NCBI RefSeq assembly: GCF_001598855.1
Contig: NZ_BCZS01000032.1
Span: 1 to 44,764 of the forward strand
Length of the DNA: 44,764 bases
Source: Pluralibacter gergoviae ATCC 33028 = NBRC 105706
GTDB lineage: Bacteria > Pseudomonadota > Gammaproteobacteria > Enterobacterales > Enterobacteriaceae
Direction of reading: 5' to 3'
Below the pieces are notes generated by a model. That model saw nothing but the letters and a program-made list of their open reading frames with translations. It was not told where the DNA came from and made no database searches. The translations under genes and the position numbers were made by a program. Below, piece by piece: positions 22,169 to 30,942 of the stretch. Numbering within the stretch: position 1 is the first letter of the stretch; each line of letters starts with the position of its first letter.

Positions 22169-22197
22169 ATTATAAGAAGGCTCAAAAGTAAACTCAA
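22169..22197 (-). promoter_or_regulatory. Predicted promoter of the toxin mRNA
   Basis: On the minus strand TTGAGT (22197-22192) and a perfect TATAAT (22174-22169) are separated by 17 bp. Transcription would begin near 22162. No convincing LexA operator overlaps it. Confidence 0.7.
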
Positions 22198-22221
22198 AGT
22201 ACTGAACCGGACTATAGGTAC

Positions 22222-22316
22222 AAAAAAGCCCGACTGGTGAGGTCGGGCTTTCATGTTTAAAACGTTATTTTCTGGTTCAGGAGCCTCAACCAGAGCGTGC
22301 TTCACACCAGCTAACC
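22222..22316 (-). ncRNA. Predicted antisense-acting antitoxin sRNA
   Basis: A predicted RNA of about 95 nt on the same strand as the toxin, just upstream of its promoter. It has its own promoter (22351-22323) and a clean Rho-independent terminator (9-bp stem 22226-22234 with 22242-22250, then TTTTTT). Nucleotides 22310-22281 can pair without interruption with toxin leader nucleotides 22010-22039: 28 Watson-Crick pairs and two G-U pairs. Both sequence differences between the two arms are A-to-G changes that keep pairing, which argues for selection on the duplex. In role it resembles IstR-1, which blocks the tisAB ribosome standby site. The tandem same-strand placement differs from the divergent istR-tisAB order. 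Confidence 0.72.
22226..22250 (-). terminator. Terminator of the predicted antitoxin sRNA
   Basis: Nine-bp stem AAGCCCGAC/GTCGGGCTT (minus strand), seven-base loop, followed on the minus strand by six T residues (22227-22222). Confidence 0.88.
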
Positions 22317-22322
22317 TGAGTT

Positions 22323-22351
22323 AGTCTATTCCCGCCATCCAACTATGTCAA
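22323..22351 (-). promoter_or_regulatory. Predicted constitutive promoter of the antitoxin sRNA
   Basis: On the minus strand a perfect TTGACA (22351-22346), a 17-bp spacer and TAGACT (22328-22323, four of six to consensus). It lies just past the end of nei, so the RNA does not depend on nei transcription. Confidence 0.7.
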
Positions 22352-22397
22352 AAGCCCCGGCGTCCGGATCCGCACTTCACTTTGCCCTCTCAGCAGC

Positions 22398-23189
22398 CTA
22401 CTTCTGACAGTGCGGGCACCAGTAAAACGGCCGCGAAGCCATCATCATGCGGTCAATGATTCCGCCGCAGCGTTCGCACTGCTTGCCCTCGCGGTGAAAC
22501 ACCTTAAAGCGAAACAGCGCCCCGTGATGCGGGCCCTCGTCCGGCCGACCGCGCGTGCTGTAGGAGAGCCTTGGCACCGCCAGCAGCGCCTGAGACAGCC
22601 GCGCAAGCTGCATTTCGTCGAGCTGGCTCGCCTTGCGGGTCGGGGCCAGCTCACACGCCCAGAGGATCTCCACCCGCAGGTAGTTGCCAAGCCCGGCCAG
22701 AAACGCCTGATCCAGGAGCAGGCCAGAGAACTGGCGGTTGCGAAAGCGCGGGGACAAAAGCCGCTCAGCCACCTGCTCCGCCGTCAGGGTCATATCCAGC
22801 ACGTCCGGTCCGACGCGATTGAGGAAGGGATGCGCCGCCAGTTCATCGGCATTCAGCATCGCAATCTCCGAGGCGCTGTAGAGCAAAATCGCCTTCTCCG
22901 CCGTTTCCAGCCTCACGCGCAGCGTGCGGCTCGTTTCCGGCGTTTCACCGCTATCCACGACCCGCCACACGCCGTAAAGCTGATTGTGGCTGTACAGGGT
23001 CAGGCCGCCCGAAAAATGGGTCAGCAGCGCCTTGCCGCGGGTTTCAATCGCAGTCACCGTCTGCCCGACCAGCTGCGCTTCAAACGGCTTCAGGGCATCA
23101 AACGCAAACCAGGCGCCGGTCAGCGGCCTGCCTTTTACCGCGGCTTCAAGGCTGTCCGCCGCGCGGCGGATCTCCGGGCCTTCCGGCAT
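22398..23189 (-). CDS. nei: Endonuclease VIII (Nei DNA glycosylase)
   Basis: Bifunctional glycosylase/AP lyase that removes oxidised pyrimidines. The 263 residues equal E. coli. The mature N-terminus PEGPEIRR supplies catalytic Pro and Glu, and Lys53 lies in ETRGKALL. The H2TH region (about 130-210) is present. The C-terminal zinc finger [20 protein letters not shown]... CPHC has all four Cys. It starts 9 bp after pxpC, with its GGAG ribosome site overlapping the end of pxpC. In E. coli pxpA sits between them. Confidence 0.97.
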   Translation of the reverse strand: MPEGPEIRRAADSLEAAVKGRPLTGAWFAFDALKPFEAQLVGQTVTAIETRGKALLTHFSGGLTLYSHNQLYGVWRVVDSGETPETSRTLRVRLETAEKAILLYSASEIAMLNADELAAHPFLNRVGPDVLDMTLTAEQVAERLLSPRFRNRQFSGLLLDQAFLAGLGNYLRVEILWACELAPTRKASQLDEMQLARLSQALLAVPRLSYSTRGRPDEGPHHGALFRFKVFHREGKQCERCGGIIDRMMMASRPFYWCPHCQK

Positions 23190-23198
23190 CAGAACTCC

Positions 23199-24131
23199 TT
23201 ACTCTTGCTGAGATAATCGCCAGGCAAGCTGCTGCAGATAGCGCTGCCGATCATGCCTGGCCTCCAGCGCCTCCTCCAGCGTGCAGGGCACAAAGTGGAT
23301 CGGCTGGCCCAGCGGCACCTGCGCCATCTGATAGAGGTCGGCCTCGATCACGCAGGCGATGCGCGGATAGCCGCCGGTGGTCTGGGCATCGCTCATTAGC
23401 ACGATGGGCTGGCCGCCGTGGGGCACCTGCACCACGCCCGGCAGCAGGCCGTGAGAGCGCATCTCCCGGTCAGTGGTGCGGCTCAGCGTCTGGCCGTGCA
23501 GCCGGTAGCCCATGCGGTTGCTCTGCGGGCTGAGCTGCCAGGGCGCGCTCCAGAACATGCGCTGCGAGCGGGTATCAAATTCGTGATATTCCGGTCCGGG
23601 CAGGGCGCGAATGCGGTTACCGGGCAGCAGTTGTTTTACCCCCAGCGGCCGCGAAAATTGCCGGGTTGCAGGCAACAGCGCGAGCCGGTCGCCGTCCTGC
23701 AGGCGCCGCCCCTCCAGGCCGCCGATACCGGTATTGAGATCGGTACTGCGGGAGCCGAGCACCACCGGGACATCAATGCCGCCCGCCACCGCCAGATAGC
23801 TGCGAATGCCGAGCTGTGGACGACCCAGGGTCAGCGTCTGCCCCGCCCTCGCCTGCAGCCGCCAGCTGATCCACACCGGCTTATCGTCGAGCATCGCCTC
23901 GCAGGCGGCGCCGCTAAGCGCAAACCAGCAGTCGCGCTCAAACTGAATCACCGCCTGCCCCAGGGTGATCTCCAGAGCCGCTGCGCCGGGATCATTGCCC
24001 ACCAGCAGATTCGCAATCGCCAGCGAAGGCGCGTCCATAGCGCCGCAGCGGCTGATGCCGGACTGGCGGTAGCCTTCGCGACCGGCGTCCTGCACCGACG
24101 TGTAGAGTCCGGCGCGGATGATGTTCAGCAT
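23199..24131 (-). CDS. pxpC: 5-oxoprolinase subunit PxpC
   Basis: Part of the ATP-dependent 5-oxoprolinase PxpABC, which opens pyroglutamate to glutamate. I start it at the ATG at 24131 ([20 protein letters not shown]), giving 310 residues as in E. coli YbgK; longer in-frame starts would run through pxpB in another frame. Family landmarks are [10 protein letters not shown] (about 24-33), [17 protein letters not shown] and [14 protein letters not shown]. It overlaps the end of pxpB by 7 bp. The partner pxpA is absent downstream. Confidence 0.95.
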   Translation of the reverse strand: MLNIIRAGLYTSVQDAGREGYRQSGISRCGAMDAPSLAIANLLVGNDPGAAALEITLGQAVIQFERDCWFALSGAACEAMLDDKPVWISWRLQARAGQTLTLGRPQLGIRSYLAVAGGIDVPVVLGSRSTDLNTGIGGLEGRRLQDGDRLALLPATRQFSRPLGVKQLLPGNRIRALPGPEYHEFDTRSQRMFWSAPWQLSPQSNRMGYRLHGQTLSRTTDREMRSHGLLPGVVQVPHGGQPIVLMSDAQTTGGYPRIACVIEADLYQMAQVPLGQPIHFVPCTLEEALEARHDRQRYLQQLAWRLSQQE

Positions 24132-24781
24132 ACGCCCTCCCTCTGCGGGACAAAGCGCACCACGTCCCCGGCGCGCAGCAGGGCGGGCTCGGCGCGGGCG
24201 GGATCGAACAGCGTCAGGGCCGTGCGGCCAATCAGCTGCCAGCCGCCGGGCGTACTCAGCGGATAGATGCCGGTCTGCTCGCCGCCAATGCCGATACTGC
24301 CGGCGGGCACCTGCACCCGCGGCTCCGCCCTGCGCGGCGTATGCAGCGGCTCGGGCAGTCCGCCGAGATAGGGAAAACCGGGCTGAAAGCCGATAAACCA
24401 CACCAGATAGTCCACGGAGGCGTGCAGCTCAACCACCTGCTTCTGACTCAGGCCGCTGTGCTCCGCCACCCGCGGCAGATCGGGCCCCTCCGCGCCGCCG
24501 TAAACCACCGGAATAACGATATGCCGGCACTCAGGCTCCAGCGCCTCGCACTCCTCCCACCAGCGCTGCAGATGCTCGATAGCATCCAGCGCCAGGGCCT
24601 GCGGCTCCTGCAAAATAACCGTGACGTTATTGGCGCCGGGGATCACCTCGCGCACCTCGGGATAGCCCGGCAGACGCTGGGCCAGGCGCCAGATCCGCTT
24701 CTGGCCCTCCAGCGTCACGGGCGGCTCAAGATCGAGCACCACCGCCGTTTCGCCTAACAGATAACAACGCGCTCGCTGCAC
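24125..24781 (-). CDS. pxpB: 5-oxoprolinase subunit PxpB
   Basis: Kinase-like subunit of 5-oxoprolinase (formerly KipI/YbgJ). The 218 residues equal E. coli. Motifs include NNVTVILQ (about 50-57), VIPVVYGG, the long block [20 protein letters not shown] (about 135-154), and [20 protein letters not shown] near the C-terminus. It overlaps pxpC and follows ybgI by 15 bp, in one transcription unit. Confidence 0.95.
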   Translation of the reverse strand: MQRARCYLLGETAVVLDLEPPVTLEGQKRIWRLAQRLPGYPEVREVIPGANNVTVILQEPQALALDAIEHLQRWWEECEALEPECRHIVIPVVYGGAEGPDLPRVAEHSGLSQKQVVELHASVDYLVWFIGFQPGFPYLGGLPEPLHTPRRAEPRVQVPAGSIGIGGEQTGIYPLSTPGGWQLIGRTALTLFDPARAEPALLRAGDVVRFVPQREGVC

Positions 24782-24796
24782 TTTACGCTCTCTTCA

Positions 24797-25540
24797 TCAG
24801 GCCGGATTGGGAATATCAATAAAGGTAACGTCAAGGTCAGTGGTTTCCGTCAGCCACTCGCCCAGCGCCCGGATACCGCCCCGCTCGGTAGCGTGATGCC
24901 CGGCGGCGTAGAAGTGCAGCCCCTGCTCCCGCGCCGAGTGGATCGTCTGCTCCGAGACTTCGCCGGTGATAAACGCATCCACGCCGAAGCGCGCGGCGGC
25001 GTCGATAAAGCCCTGGCCGCCGCCGGTGCACCACGCCACGCGCGACACCTTATCCGCGCCGGTATCGCCGCACCACAGCGGCTTGCGGCCCAGGCGCGCC
25101 TCGATCCAAGACGCCAACTCCAGGCCGGAGACCGGCATCGACAGCTCGCCCCAGGGCACCAGCGGCTCTATTTCGCCCCGGATATTAATGCCCAGCAGCG
25201 CCGCCAGCTGGGCGTTATTGCCAAGCTCGGGGTGGGCGTCCAGCGGCAGGTGCCAGCCGTAAAGATTGATATCATTGGCCAGCAGTGTTTTCAGGCGATG
25301 GCGCTTCATGCCGCGGATCGCCGGCGATTCGCCCTTCCAGAAGTAGCCGTGGTGAACGATAACGGCGTCCGCCTGCAGACGCACCGCTTCGTCCAGCAGC
25401 GCCTGGCTGGCGGTAACGCCGGTAACGATTTTTTTGATCTCTTCCCGGCCCTCGACCTGCAGGCCGTTTGGCGCATAGTCGCTGAAGGTGGCGCTGCTGA
25501 GTTTGTCGTTAATCAGCTGTTCCAGTTCACTGTTTTTCAT
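24797..25540 (-). CDS. ybgI: NIF3-family radiation-resistance protein YbgI
   Basis: Di-metal NIF3-family protein annotated in E. coli as a GTP cyclohydrolase type 2 homologue and recently tied to DNA-damage recovery; its physiological substrate is not firmly known. The 247 residues equal E. coli. Metal ligands are visible in VIVHHGYFWKGE (His63, His64), LPLDAHPELGNN (Asp near 101) and AAGHHATERGG (His and Glu near 215-219). It is 78 bp downstream of phr. E. coli dtpD, normally between phr and ybgI, is missing. Confidence 0.94.
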   Translation of the reverse strand: MKNSELEQLINDKLSSATFSDYAPNGLQVEGREEIKKIVTGVTASQALLDEAVRLQADAVIVHHGYFWKGESPAIRGMKRHRLKTLLANDINLYGWHLPLDAHPELGNNAQLAALLGINIRGEIEPLVPWGELSMPVSGLELASWIEARLGRKPLWCGDTGADKVSRVAWCTGGGQGFIDAAARFGVDAFITGEVSEQTIHSAREQGLHFYAAGHHATERGGIRALGEWLTETTDLDVTFIDIPNPA

Positions 25541-25618
25541 CGTCGCTCCTGGCGTCTCCGTGTATCTGCCGGATACGATAGCGTCCGCGCGCGCCGTCGT
25601 CGACTGCTACCTTCGCCG

Positions 25619-27037
25619 CTACGCTTTTCTGGCCGCTTCATAAGCGGCAAGCGTCGCTTTTCGCGCTTCGCCGTGATCGACTATCGGACGCGGGTAATCA
25701 AGCCTGACGCCCGCCTTGTCGGCCCACGCCCAGGGCGCGTGAATCGCCTTTTCCGGCACCTCCTCAAGCGCAGGCAGCCAGCGGCGAATGAAGGTTCCCG
25801 CTTTGTCAAAACGCTCGCCCTGGGTGGTGGGATTGAAGATGCGGAAATAGGGCGCGGCATCGGTGCCGGTGGAGGCCGCCCACTGCCAGCCGCCGTTGTT
25901 GGCGGCCAGATCGCCGTCAATCAACTGCGACATAAACCAGCGCTCCCCTTCCCGCCAGTCGATCAGCAGATCCTTGACCAGAAAGCTGGCGACGATCATC
26001 CGCAGGCGATTGTGCATCCAGCCGGTCTCCGCCAGCTGGCGCATGGCGGCGTCGACGATGGGATAGCCGGTCCGGCCCTGCTGCCAGGCCTCAAGGTGCG
26101 ATTTGTTATCCGACCATTTGACGCCGTCAGTCCAGCCGATAAAAGGACGATGTTTACAAAGCTCCGGATGGTAAGTCATCAGGTGGCGGTAAAACTCACG
26201 CCAGATCAGTTCGCTGAGCCAGACGGCGCCCGCGCCGCCGGTCAGAGCATCGGGGTGCTCCGCCAGCAGACGGTGCAGGCACTGGCGCGGCGACAGCGCG
26301 CCGATGGCCAGACAGGCAGAGAGCCGGCTGGTGCCCTCCACCGCCGGAAAATCCCGCTGCTCGTCATAGCGGGCCACCGGCTCGCCGCAGAAGCGGCGCA
26401 GGCGGGCCAGGGCCGCATTTTCATCGCCGGGAAACGCCTGCGGATCGAAATCCTCCGCAGGATAGTTCAGCGCTATCTCGCCGTCCTTTTCGACGCTTGC
26501 CGGGCGTTCGCGCTTTTCCGGCGCGCGGACGCACTCGGGAAGATCCTCCTGCAGGCGCTTGAGGAAGGCGGTCTTAAACGGCGTGAACACCTTATACATC
26601 TGATGATTGCCGGTCATCACGCTGCCGGGAGGCAGCAGCAGGCTGTCGTCAAAGCCCTGACAGGCAACGTCCTTCAGCCGCTTTTCTACCTGCGCGTCGC
26701 GCTGGCGCTCGTTCACTTCGTACTGATAGTTATAGAAAAGGTTGTCGACGTTAAGTTCGCTGCAGACCTGCTCCAGCAACTCCACCGAGGCGCTAAAATC
26801 ATCCGCCTCGCGAAAAAGTAGCGGGATACCTCTCTCTTTCAGACTGCGGCGAAGTGCCGTCAGGTGGCTCTGGATGAGCGCCGCCTGGCGGGGCGACATG
26901 CTGTGGCGCTGCCACTGTCCGGGCGTGGCAATATAAAGGGCGATCACCTTCGCCTGCCGATCCCGGCAGGCGGCGGCGAGGGCCAGATTATCGTGAAGGC
27001 GCAGATCGGCGCGGAACCAGACCAGATGGGTGGTCAT
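25619..27037 (-). CDS. phr: Deoxyribodipyrimidine photo-lyase
   Basis: Class I CPD photolyase using FADH- and an antenna folate to split UV pyrimidine dimers. The 472 residues equal E. coli PhrB. The N-terminal antenna domain begins TTHLVWFRADLRLHDN. The FAD domain has IWREFYRHLMTYHP, RTGYPIVDAAMRQLAETGWMHN and DGDLAANNGGWQWAASTGTD, the flavin-cradle signatures. It lies 20 bp after ybgA. Confidence 0.97.
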   Translation of the reverse strand: MTTHLVWFRADLRLHDNLALAAACRDRQAKVIALYIATPGQWQRHSMSPRQAALIQSHLTALRRSLKERGIPLLFREADDFSASVELLEQVCSELNVDNLFYNYQYEVNERQRDAQVEKRLKDVACQGFDDSLLLPPGSVMTGNHQMYKVFTPFKTAFLKRLQEDLPECVRAPEKRERPASVEKDGEIALNYPAEDFDPQAFPGDENAALARLRRFCGEPVARYDEQRDFPAVEGTSRLSACLAIGALSPRQCLHRLLAEHPDALTGGAGAVWLSELIWREFYRHLMTYHPELCKHRPFIGWTDGVKWSDNKSHLEAWQQGRTGYPIVDAAMRQLAETGWMHNRLRMIVASFLVKDLLIDWREGERWFMSQLIDGDLAANNGGWQWAASTGTDAAPYFRIFNPTTQGERFDKAGTFIRRWLPALEEVPEKAIHAPWAWADKAGVRLDYPRPIVDHGEARKATLAAYEAARKA

Positions 27038-27057
27038 AACTCTCCTGTTAATTTTTA

Positions 27058-28014
27058 TTAGTGTCCGTAGCGCAGGCGCAGCGTCTCCGGCCAGGGGTCA
27101 AAGTAGCGCTGACCGGCAAGATAAGCATCGGGAAATTCGGCCATATAGTGCTTTAACAGCGTCACCGGCGCCAGCAGCGGCTGCGTACCCTGGCGGTAGC
27201 GGTCGATAAGGCTCGCCAGCTCCTGGCGCTGGCGGCCGTTAAGCTGTTTGCGGAAGTAGCCCTGCACGTGCATCAGCACGTTGGTGTGGTTGCGCCGGGT
27301 CGCCGGATGGGACATCAGCGCCATCAGGCGCAGGCGATACTCGCAGAAAAAATCTTCCAGCGACGACCAGTCGTTGATGGCGGCAACGAAGCGCCCCAGC
27401 TCGCGGTAAAGCGGCTGCGAGTGGGCCAGCAGCAGGAGTTTATAGCGGCTGTGGAAGGCGATCAGGCCACCGCGCGTTAATCCGCCGTCGCGCAGAGCGT
27501 GCAGCTCGTGCAGGGCGTAGATGCGTTCCACGAAGTTTTCCCGCAGGTGCGGATCGTGCAGGCGCCCGTCCTCCTCCACCGGCAGCCAGGGAAAGGTCTC
27601 CATCAGCAGCCGGGTGTAGATCCCGCGCCCGGCCTTGCGGTTGTTTTTTCCCTCCGGTTCGTAGACCCGCACCCGCTCCATGCCGCAGCTGGGGGACTTC
27701 GCGCAGACGATATAGCCGCAAAGCTGCTCAAAGCGGGCGATGCGCTGGCGGGTGAAGTCGCGCATTGCGTCCGTTAAATCGCCTTCCCGCCCGTCGCTGA
27801 AGCGCAGCTGCAGCTCATCATCTTCTACCTTTACCAGCCGCAGGGCGGGCCTGGGCGTCGGCAGGCCGATCGCCATCTCCGGACACACCGGCTCAAAGCG
27901 TACCCACGGCGCCAGCTCATCAGCGGCAAACGCCAGCCGCTTATGGCCGCCGTCAAAGCGGACCGCGTCGCCTAACAGACAGGCGCTGATGCCAACCGGA
28001 ATTTTGTCGTTCAT
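27058..28014 (-). CDS. ybgA: YbgA-family protein, DUF523-DUF1722 fusion
   Basis: Protein of unknown biochemical function upstream of phr. With the ATG at 28014 (5 bases behind a GGAG) it has 318 residues. E. coli YbgA (about 169 residues) has only the C-terminal DUF1722 part. The N-terminal DUF523 domain (about 1-150) shows GISACLLGD, the Cys of VCPEM and CAKSPSCG, a conserved Cys pattern. DUF1722 (about 195-318) includes SRYKLLLLAHS and NHTNVLMHVQGYFR. Upstream in-frame codons lack a ribosome site. Confidence 0.9.
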   Translation of the reverse strand: MNDKIPVGISACLLGDAVRFDGGHKRLAFAADELAPWVRFEPVCPEMAIGLPTPRPALRLVKVEDDELQLRFSDGREGDLTDAMRDFTRQRIARFEQLCGYIVCAKSPSCGMERVRVYEPEGKNNRKAGRGIYTRLLMETFPWLPVEEDGRLHDPHLRENFVERIYALHELHALRDGGLTRGGLIAFHSRYKLLLLAHSQPLYRELGRFVAAINDWSSLEDFFCEYRLRLMALMSHPATRRNHTNVLMHVQGYFRKQLNGRQRQELASLIDRYRQGTQPLLAPVTLLKHYMAEFPDAYLAGQRYFDPWPETLRLRYGH

Positions 28015-28076
28015 AGTCACTCCTTTACAGATCATAAAGAAGTGTAGCCGCTGACGGGGCAGAAAAGTCGGATAAT

Positions 28077-28102
28077 GCGGCCGCTTGAGGAAAAGCGGCC
28101 GC
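28077..28102 (-). terminator. Hairpin after the aminotransferase gene
   Basis: A perfect 10-bp stem, 28077-28086 with 28093-28102 (six-base loop), starts 6 bp after the aminotransferase stop. It lacks a T-run, so it may work with Rho or protect the 3' end. Confidence 0.55.
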
Positions 28103-28108
28103 GAGGAA

Positions 28109-29482
28109 TTACAGCAGGCCGATCTCTTTGGCCGTGCGGTCAACGGCGCGTTTGGTTTTCTCCACCAGCTCGTCCAGCTCGGCGTGGGTGGCGATCAGCG
28201 CCGGGGCCATAATCATCCGGCCGAGCGTGGAGCGGATGATGACGCCCTCTTCGAAGCCGATGGTGCGGCAGCGCCAGGCCAGTTCATTTTCATTGGCGTA
28301 GCGCCTGCGGGTCGCCTTGTCCTCGGCAAACTGCAGCGCCGCCACCAGCCCGCCGCCCTGGATTTCGCCGATCAGCGGATGGTTGCCGAAGACTTCGCGC
28401 AGCGCTTTTTGCAGATAAGGGCCGGTATCGTCGCGCACGGTGGTAATAATGTTCTCGTCGCGCAGCGCCTTCAGGTTAGCGATAGCCACCGCCGCCGCCA
28501 CCGGGTGGCCGGAGTAGGTCAGACCGTGGGCGAAGACGCCGCCTTCATTCACCAGCGCGTCGGCGATACGCTTGCTGAGGATCACGCCGCCCATCGGCAC
28601 GTAGCCGGAGGTCAGCCCCTTGGCGATAGAGAGCGTGTCCGGCTCGAAGCCAAAATATTCGTGGGCAAACCATTCGCCGGTGCGGCCAAAGCCGCCGATC
28701 ACTTCATCCGCGCAGAGCAGCACGTCGTATTGCCGGCAAATGCGCTGAATTTCCGGCCAGTAGCTTTCCGGCGGGAAGATCATGCCGCCGGCGCCCTGGA
28801 ACGGCTCGGCGATAAAGCCGGCGACGTTATCGGCGCCCAGTTCAAGGATCTTCTCCTCCAGCTGGCGGGCGCACTGCAGGCCGAACTCGTGCGGGGTCAG
28901 GTCGCCGCCCTTGACGTACCAGTACGGCTCTTCAATATGCGCCACGTCGGGGATCATGCCGCCCATCTCGTGCATCGGCTTCATCCCGCCCAGCGCCGCG
29001 GCAGCAAGCGTCGAACCGTGATAGCCGTTCCAGCGGCCAATCATGATTTTTTTGTCCGGCTTGCCTACCACCTGCCAGTAGCGGCGCACGGTGCGGATCA
29101 GCGCCTCGTTGGACTCGGAGCCGGAGTTAGTGTAAATCGCGTGGCTGTAGTGCTTCGGCAGCAGGCTAAACAGCAGCTCAGACAGCTCAATAACCGCCGG
29201 ATGCGTGGTGTGGAAGAACATGTTGTAGTACGGCAGCTGGGCGAACTGCGCCGCCGCCGCGTCGGCCAGGTCCTGGCGGCCGTAGCCCAGCTGGGTGCAC
29301 CACAGCCCGGACATGCCGTCGAGATAGCGTTTGCCGTCGTTATCCCACAGGTTCAGGCGATCGCCTTTCACCATCACGCGCGCCCCTTCCGCATTCAGCG
29401 CCTTCTGATCGAGAAAGGCGTGGATGTGGTGGCTGGCGTCGCTGTTCTGATAATCGCGGGTCTCACGCTTGGTCATACTCAT
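28109..29482 (-). CDS. Class III omega-amino acid/putrescine:pyruvate aminotransferase
   Basis: PLP-dependent transaminase of the omega-amino acid:pyruvate type, very like Pseudomonas SpuC (putrescine-pyruvate aminotransferase) over its whole length from memory of that family. The 457 residues show GLWCTQLGYGRQDL, TNSGSESNEALIR, WNGYHGSTLAA, the PLP-pyridine Asp259 in LCADEVIGGFGRTGEW, and the Schiff-base Lys288 in IAKGLTSGYVPMGG. The start has an AGGAG site 7 bases upstream. It forms an operon with the permease upstream (35-bp gap). The likely substrate is a diamine or omega-amino acid brought in by that permease; the exact one cannot be read from sequence. Confidence 0.85.
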   Translation of the reverse strand: MSMTKRETRDYQNSDASHHIHAFLDQKALNAEGARVMVKGDRLNLWDNDGKRYLDGMSGLWCTQLGYGRQDLADAAAAQFAQLPYYNMFFHTTHPAVIELSELLFSLLPKHYSHAIYTNSGSESNEALIRTVRRYWQVVGKPDKKIMIGRWNGYHGSTLAAAALGGMKPMHEMGGMIPDVAHIEEPYWYVKGGDLTPHEFGLQCARQLEEKILELGADNVAGFIAEPFQGAGGMIFPPESYWPEIQRICRQYDVLLCADEVIGGFGRTGEWFAHEYFGFEPDTLSIAKGLTSGYVPMGGVILSKRIADALVNEGGVFAHGLTYSGHPVAAAVAIANLKALRDENIITTVRDDTGPYLQKALREVFGNHPLIGEIQGGGLVAALQFAEDKATRRRYANENELAWRCRTIGFEEGVIIRSTLGRMIMAPALIATHAELDELVEKTKRAVDRTAKEIGLL

Positions 29483-29517
29483 TTCTTATCTCCTTTCACA
29501 GATGTCTACGCTGGCGG

Positions 29518-30942
29518 TTATTTATCGCGGGATGTCTGCCCGGAGAGCAGTACCGATGCCAGAGGTTCAGGTTTAAAAAGCGGCTTACGCATAACACATT
29601 TGATCCACACAATAGCCACGATGGCCACCGTGCCCAGCACCATGCCGGCAACTTCATAGATCCGGCGGGACTGCTCCGCCGAGGGTGAAATATTCCACAG
29701 GGCATAGAGCATACCGACAATACCGATTATCTGCGGCAGCGGATAGAACGGCGTGCGGAACGGGCGGGCCTGGTCCGGATAGCGCTTACGCAGCACCAGC
29801 ACATTGATGTGGGTGATGATATAGGCCAGCAGCCACGCCAGGGCGGCGGCGCTCAGCAGTAAGTTGATAGAACCCAAATCCATCAACCACAGCGGCAGGC
29901 CGGTAATCGCCGCGATAAACAGCACCGATACCCACGGCGAACCGGTTCTGTCGCTCTGCCGCTTAAAGCAGGGAAACGCCTGTCCGTTCTGCGCCATGCC
30001 GCTCAGCATCCGGGGAATGGTTGCCAGCGAAGAGTTGAGGGTGCTGCAGGTGGCCGTCACCGCCGCCGTTGCGAGGAAAAGCTGTCCCGTTTTGCCAAAT
30101 ACGGTGGTTGCAAACAGGTAGTGCGGCAGGCCGTTGGTCGCCAGGTCCTCGCGGGGGATCAGCAGCAGCGCGCCCAGGCAATAGATAGCGATGGTGACGA
30201 AAATAGCGGTCAGCCCAAAGAACATAGAGCGCGGAATATCGCGCGCCGGGCGCTCGGATTCCTCAACCAGCGGACAAACAAATTCGGCCCCGACGAAGCC
30301 CCAGATGGCCATTGCCGCCAGCGCCAGCACGCCCCACCCCATCGGATTACCCGCGCCCTGGGTGATAATTTCGCTCACGCTATGCGCCTGCTCGTGCTCA
30401 ATCGCCGTCAGGCCGAGCAGCAGCAAAACGATCATCATCACCACCGCCAGCGCGGTTTGCAGGCGGGCAAAGATATCGATATTCAACAGGTTGAGTACCG
30501 TGAACAGCGCCAGAATGCCTAAAGCGACGCTCATCGGCGGCAGTACCAGCGCTGGAAAGACTTTTGCGATGATCTCATCCAGCAGCAGCAGCTCTGCAGA
30601 GAGCGCGAACATAGCCACGACGATATACCCTGAAAAGGTGGCCAGAATCGCCGGAAAATGCCCGATAGCTACTTCGGTATAGGTACTGAGGCTGCCGGCT
30701 CGCGGGATCATCAGTGACAGTTCAGAAAACGACATTGCGTAGCTGATAGCCAGCACGTAAGCCAGAATCAGCGGCACAATAAAACCAATACCGGCGATAC
30801 CGGCACCCTGTAACATCAGTACCATCACGCCCTGAGAAACCACGAGGCCGATAGCAACGGAGAGCAGCGCTCCGAGCCCCAGTTTTTTATAACGCGCTCC
30901 TGCGGTATCACTTCCTGAAGAGATATTGTTCACATCAGTCAT
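29518..30942 (-). CDS. APC-superfamily amino acid/polyamine permease
   Basis: Twelve-helix inner-membrane transporter of the amino acid-polyamine-organocation group. From the ATG at 30942 (7 bases behind a GAGGG) it has 474 residues. The first helix contains LGLGALLSVAIGLVVSQGV, the helix 2-3 region has SFSELSLMIPRAGSLSTY, and the helix 6 region WGFVGAEFVCPLVEESERPA is typical of the superfamily. It is first in a two-gene operon with the aminotransferase, which suggests uptake of that enzyme's amine substrate. Confidence 0.82.
   Translation of the reverse strand: MTDVNNISSGSDTAGARYKKLGLGALLSVAIGLVVSQGVMVLMLQGAGIAGIGFIVPLILAYVLAISYAMSFSELSLMIPRAGSLSTYTEVAIGHFPAILATFSGYIVVAMFALSAELLLLDEIIAKVFPALVLPPMSVALGILALFTVLNLLNIDIFARLQTALAVVMMIVLLLLGLTAIEHEQAHSVSEIITQGAGNPMGWGVLALAAMAIWGFVGAEFVCPLVEESERPARDIPRSMFFGLTAIFVTIAIYCLGALLLIPREDLATNGLPHYLFATTVFGKTGQLFLATAAVTATCSTLNSSLATIPRMLSGMAQNGQAFPCFKRQSDRTGSPWVSVLFIAAITGLPLWLMDLGSINLLLSAAALAWLLAYIITHINVLVLRKRYPDQARPFRTPFYPLPQIIGIVGMLYALWNISPSAEQSRRIYEVAGMVLGTVAIVAIVWIKCVMRKPLFKPEPLASVLLSGQTSRDK

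Noticed and set aside
22199-22219. Possible LexA operator next to the toxin promoter (TACTG-N10-TAGGTA)
   Set aside because: The right half does not fit CTGT-N8-ACAG, so SOS control is not supported by sequence alone.
22060-22305. 81-codon frame through the sRNA and toxin promoter
   Set aside because: It crosses a terminator and a promoter and has no ribosome site; the region is better explained as RNA gene plus leader.
24893-26821. 642-codon open frame opposite ybgI and phr
   Set aside because: Spans two well-identified genes on the other strand and shows only low-complexity sequence.
28085-29659. 524-codon open frame opposite the aminotransferase
   Set aside because: Shadow frame; the aminotransferase on the minus strand has all catalytic residues.
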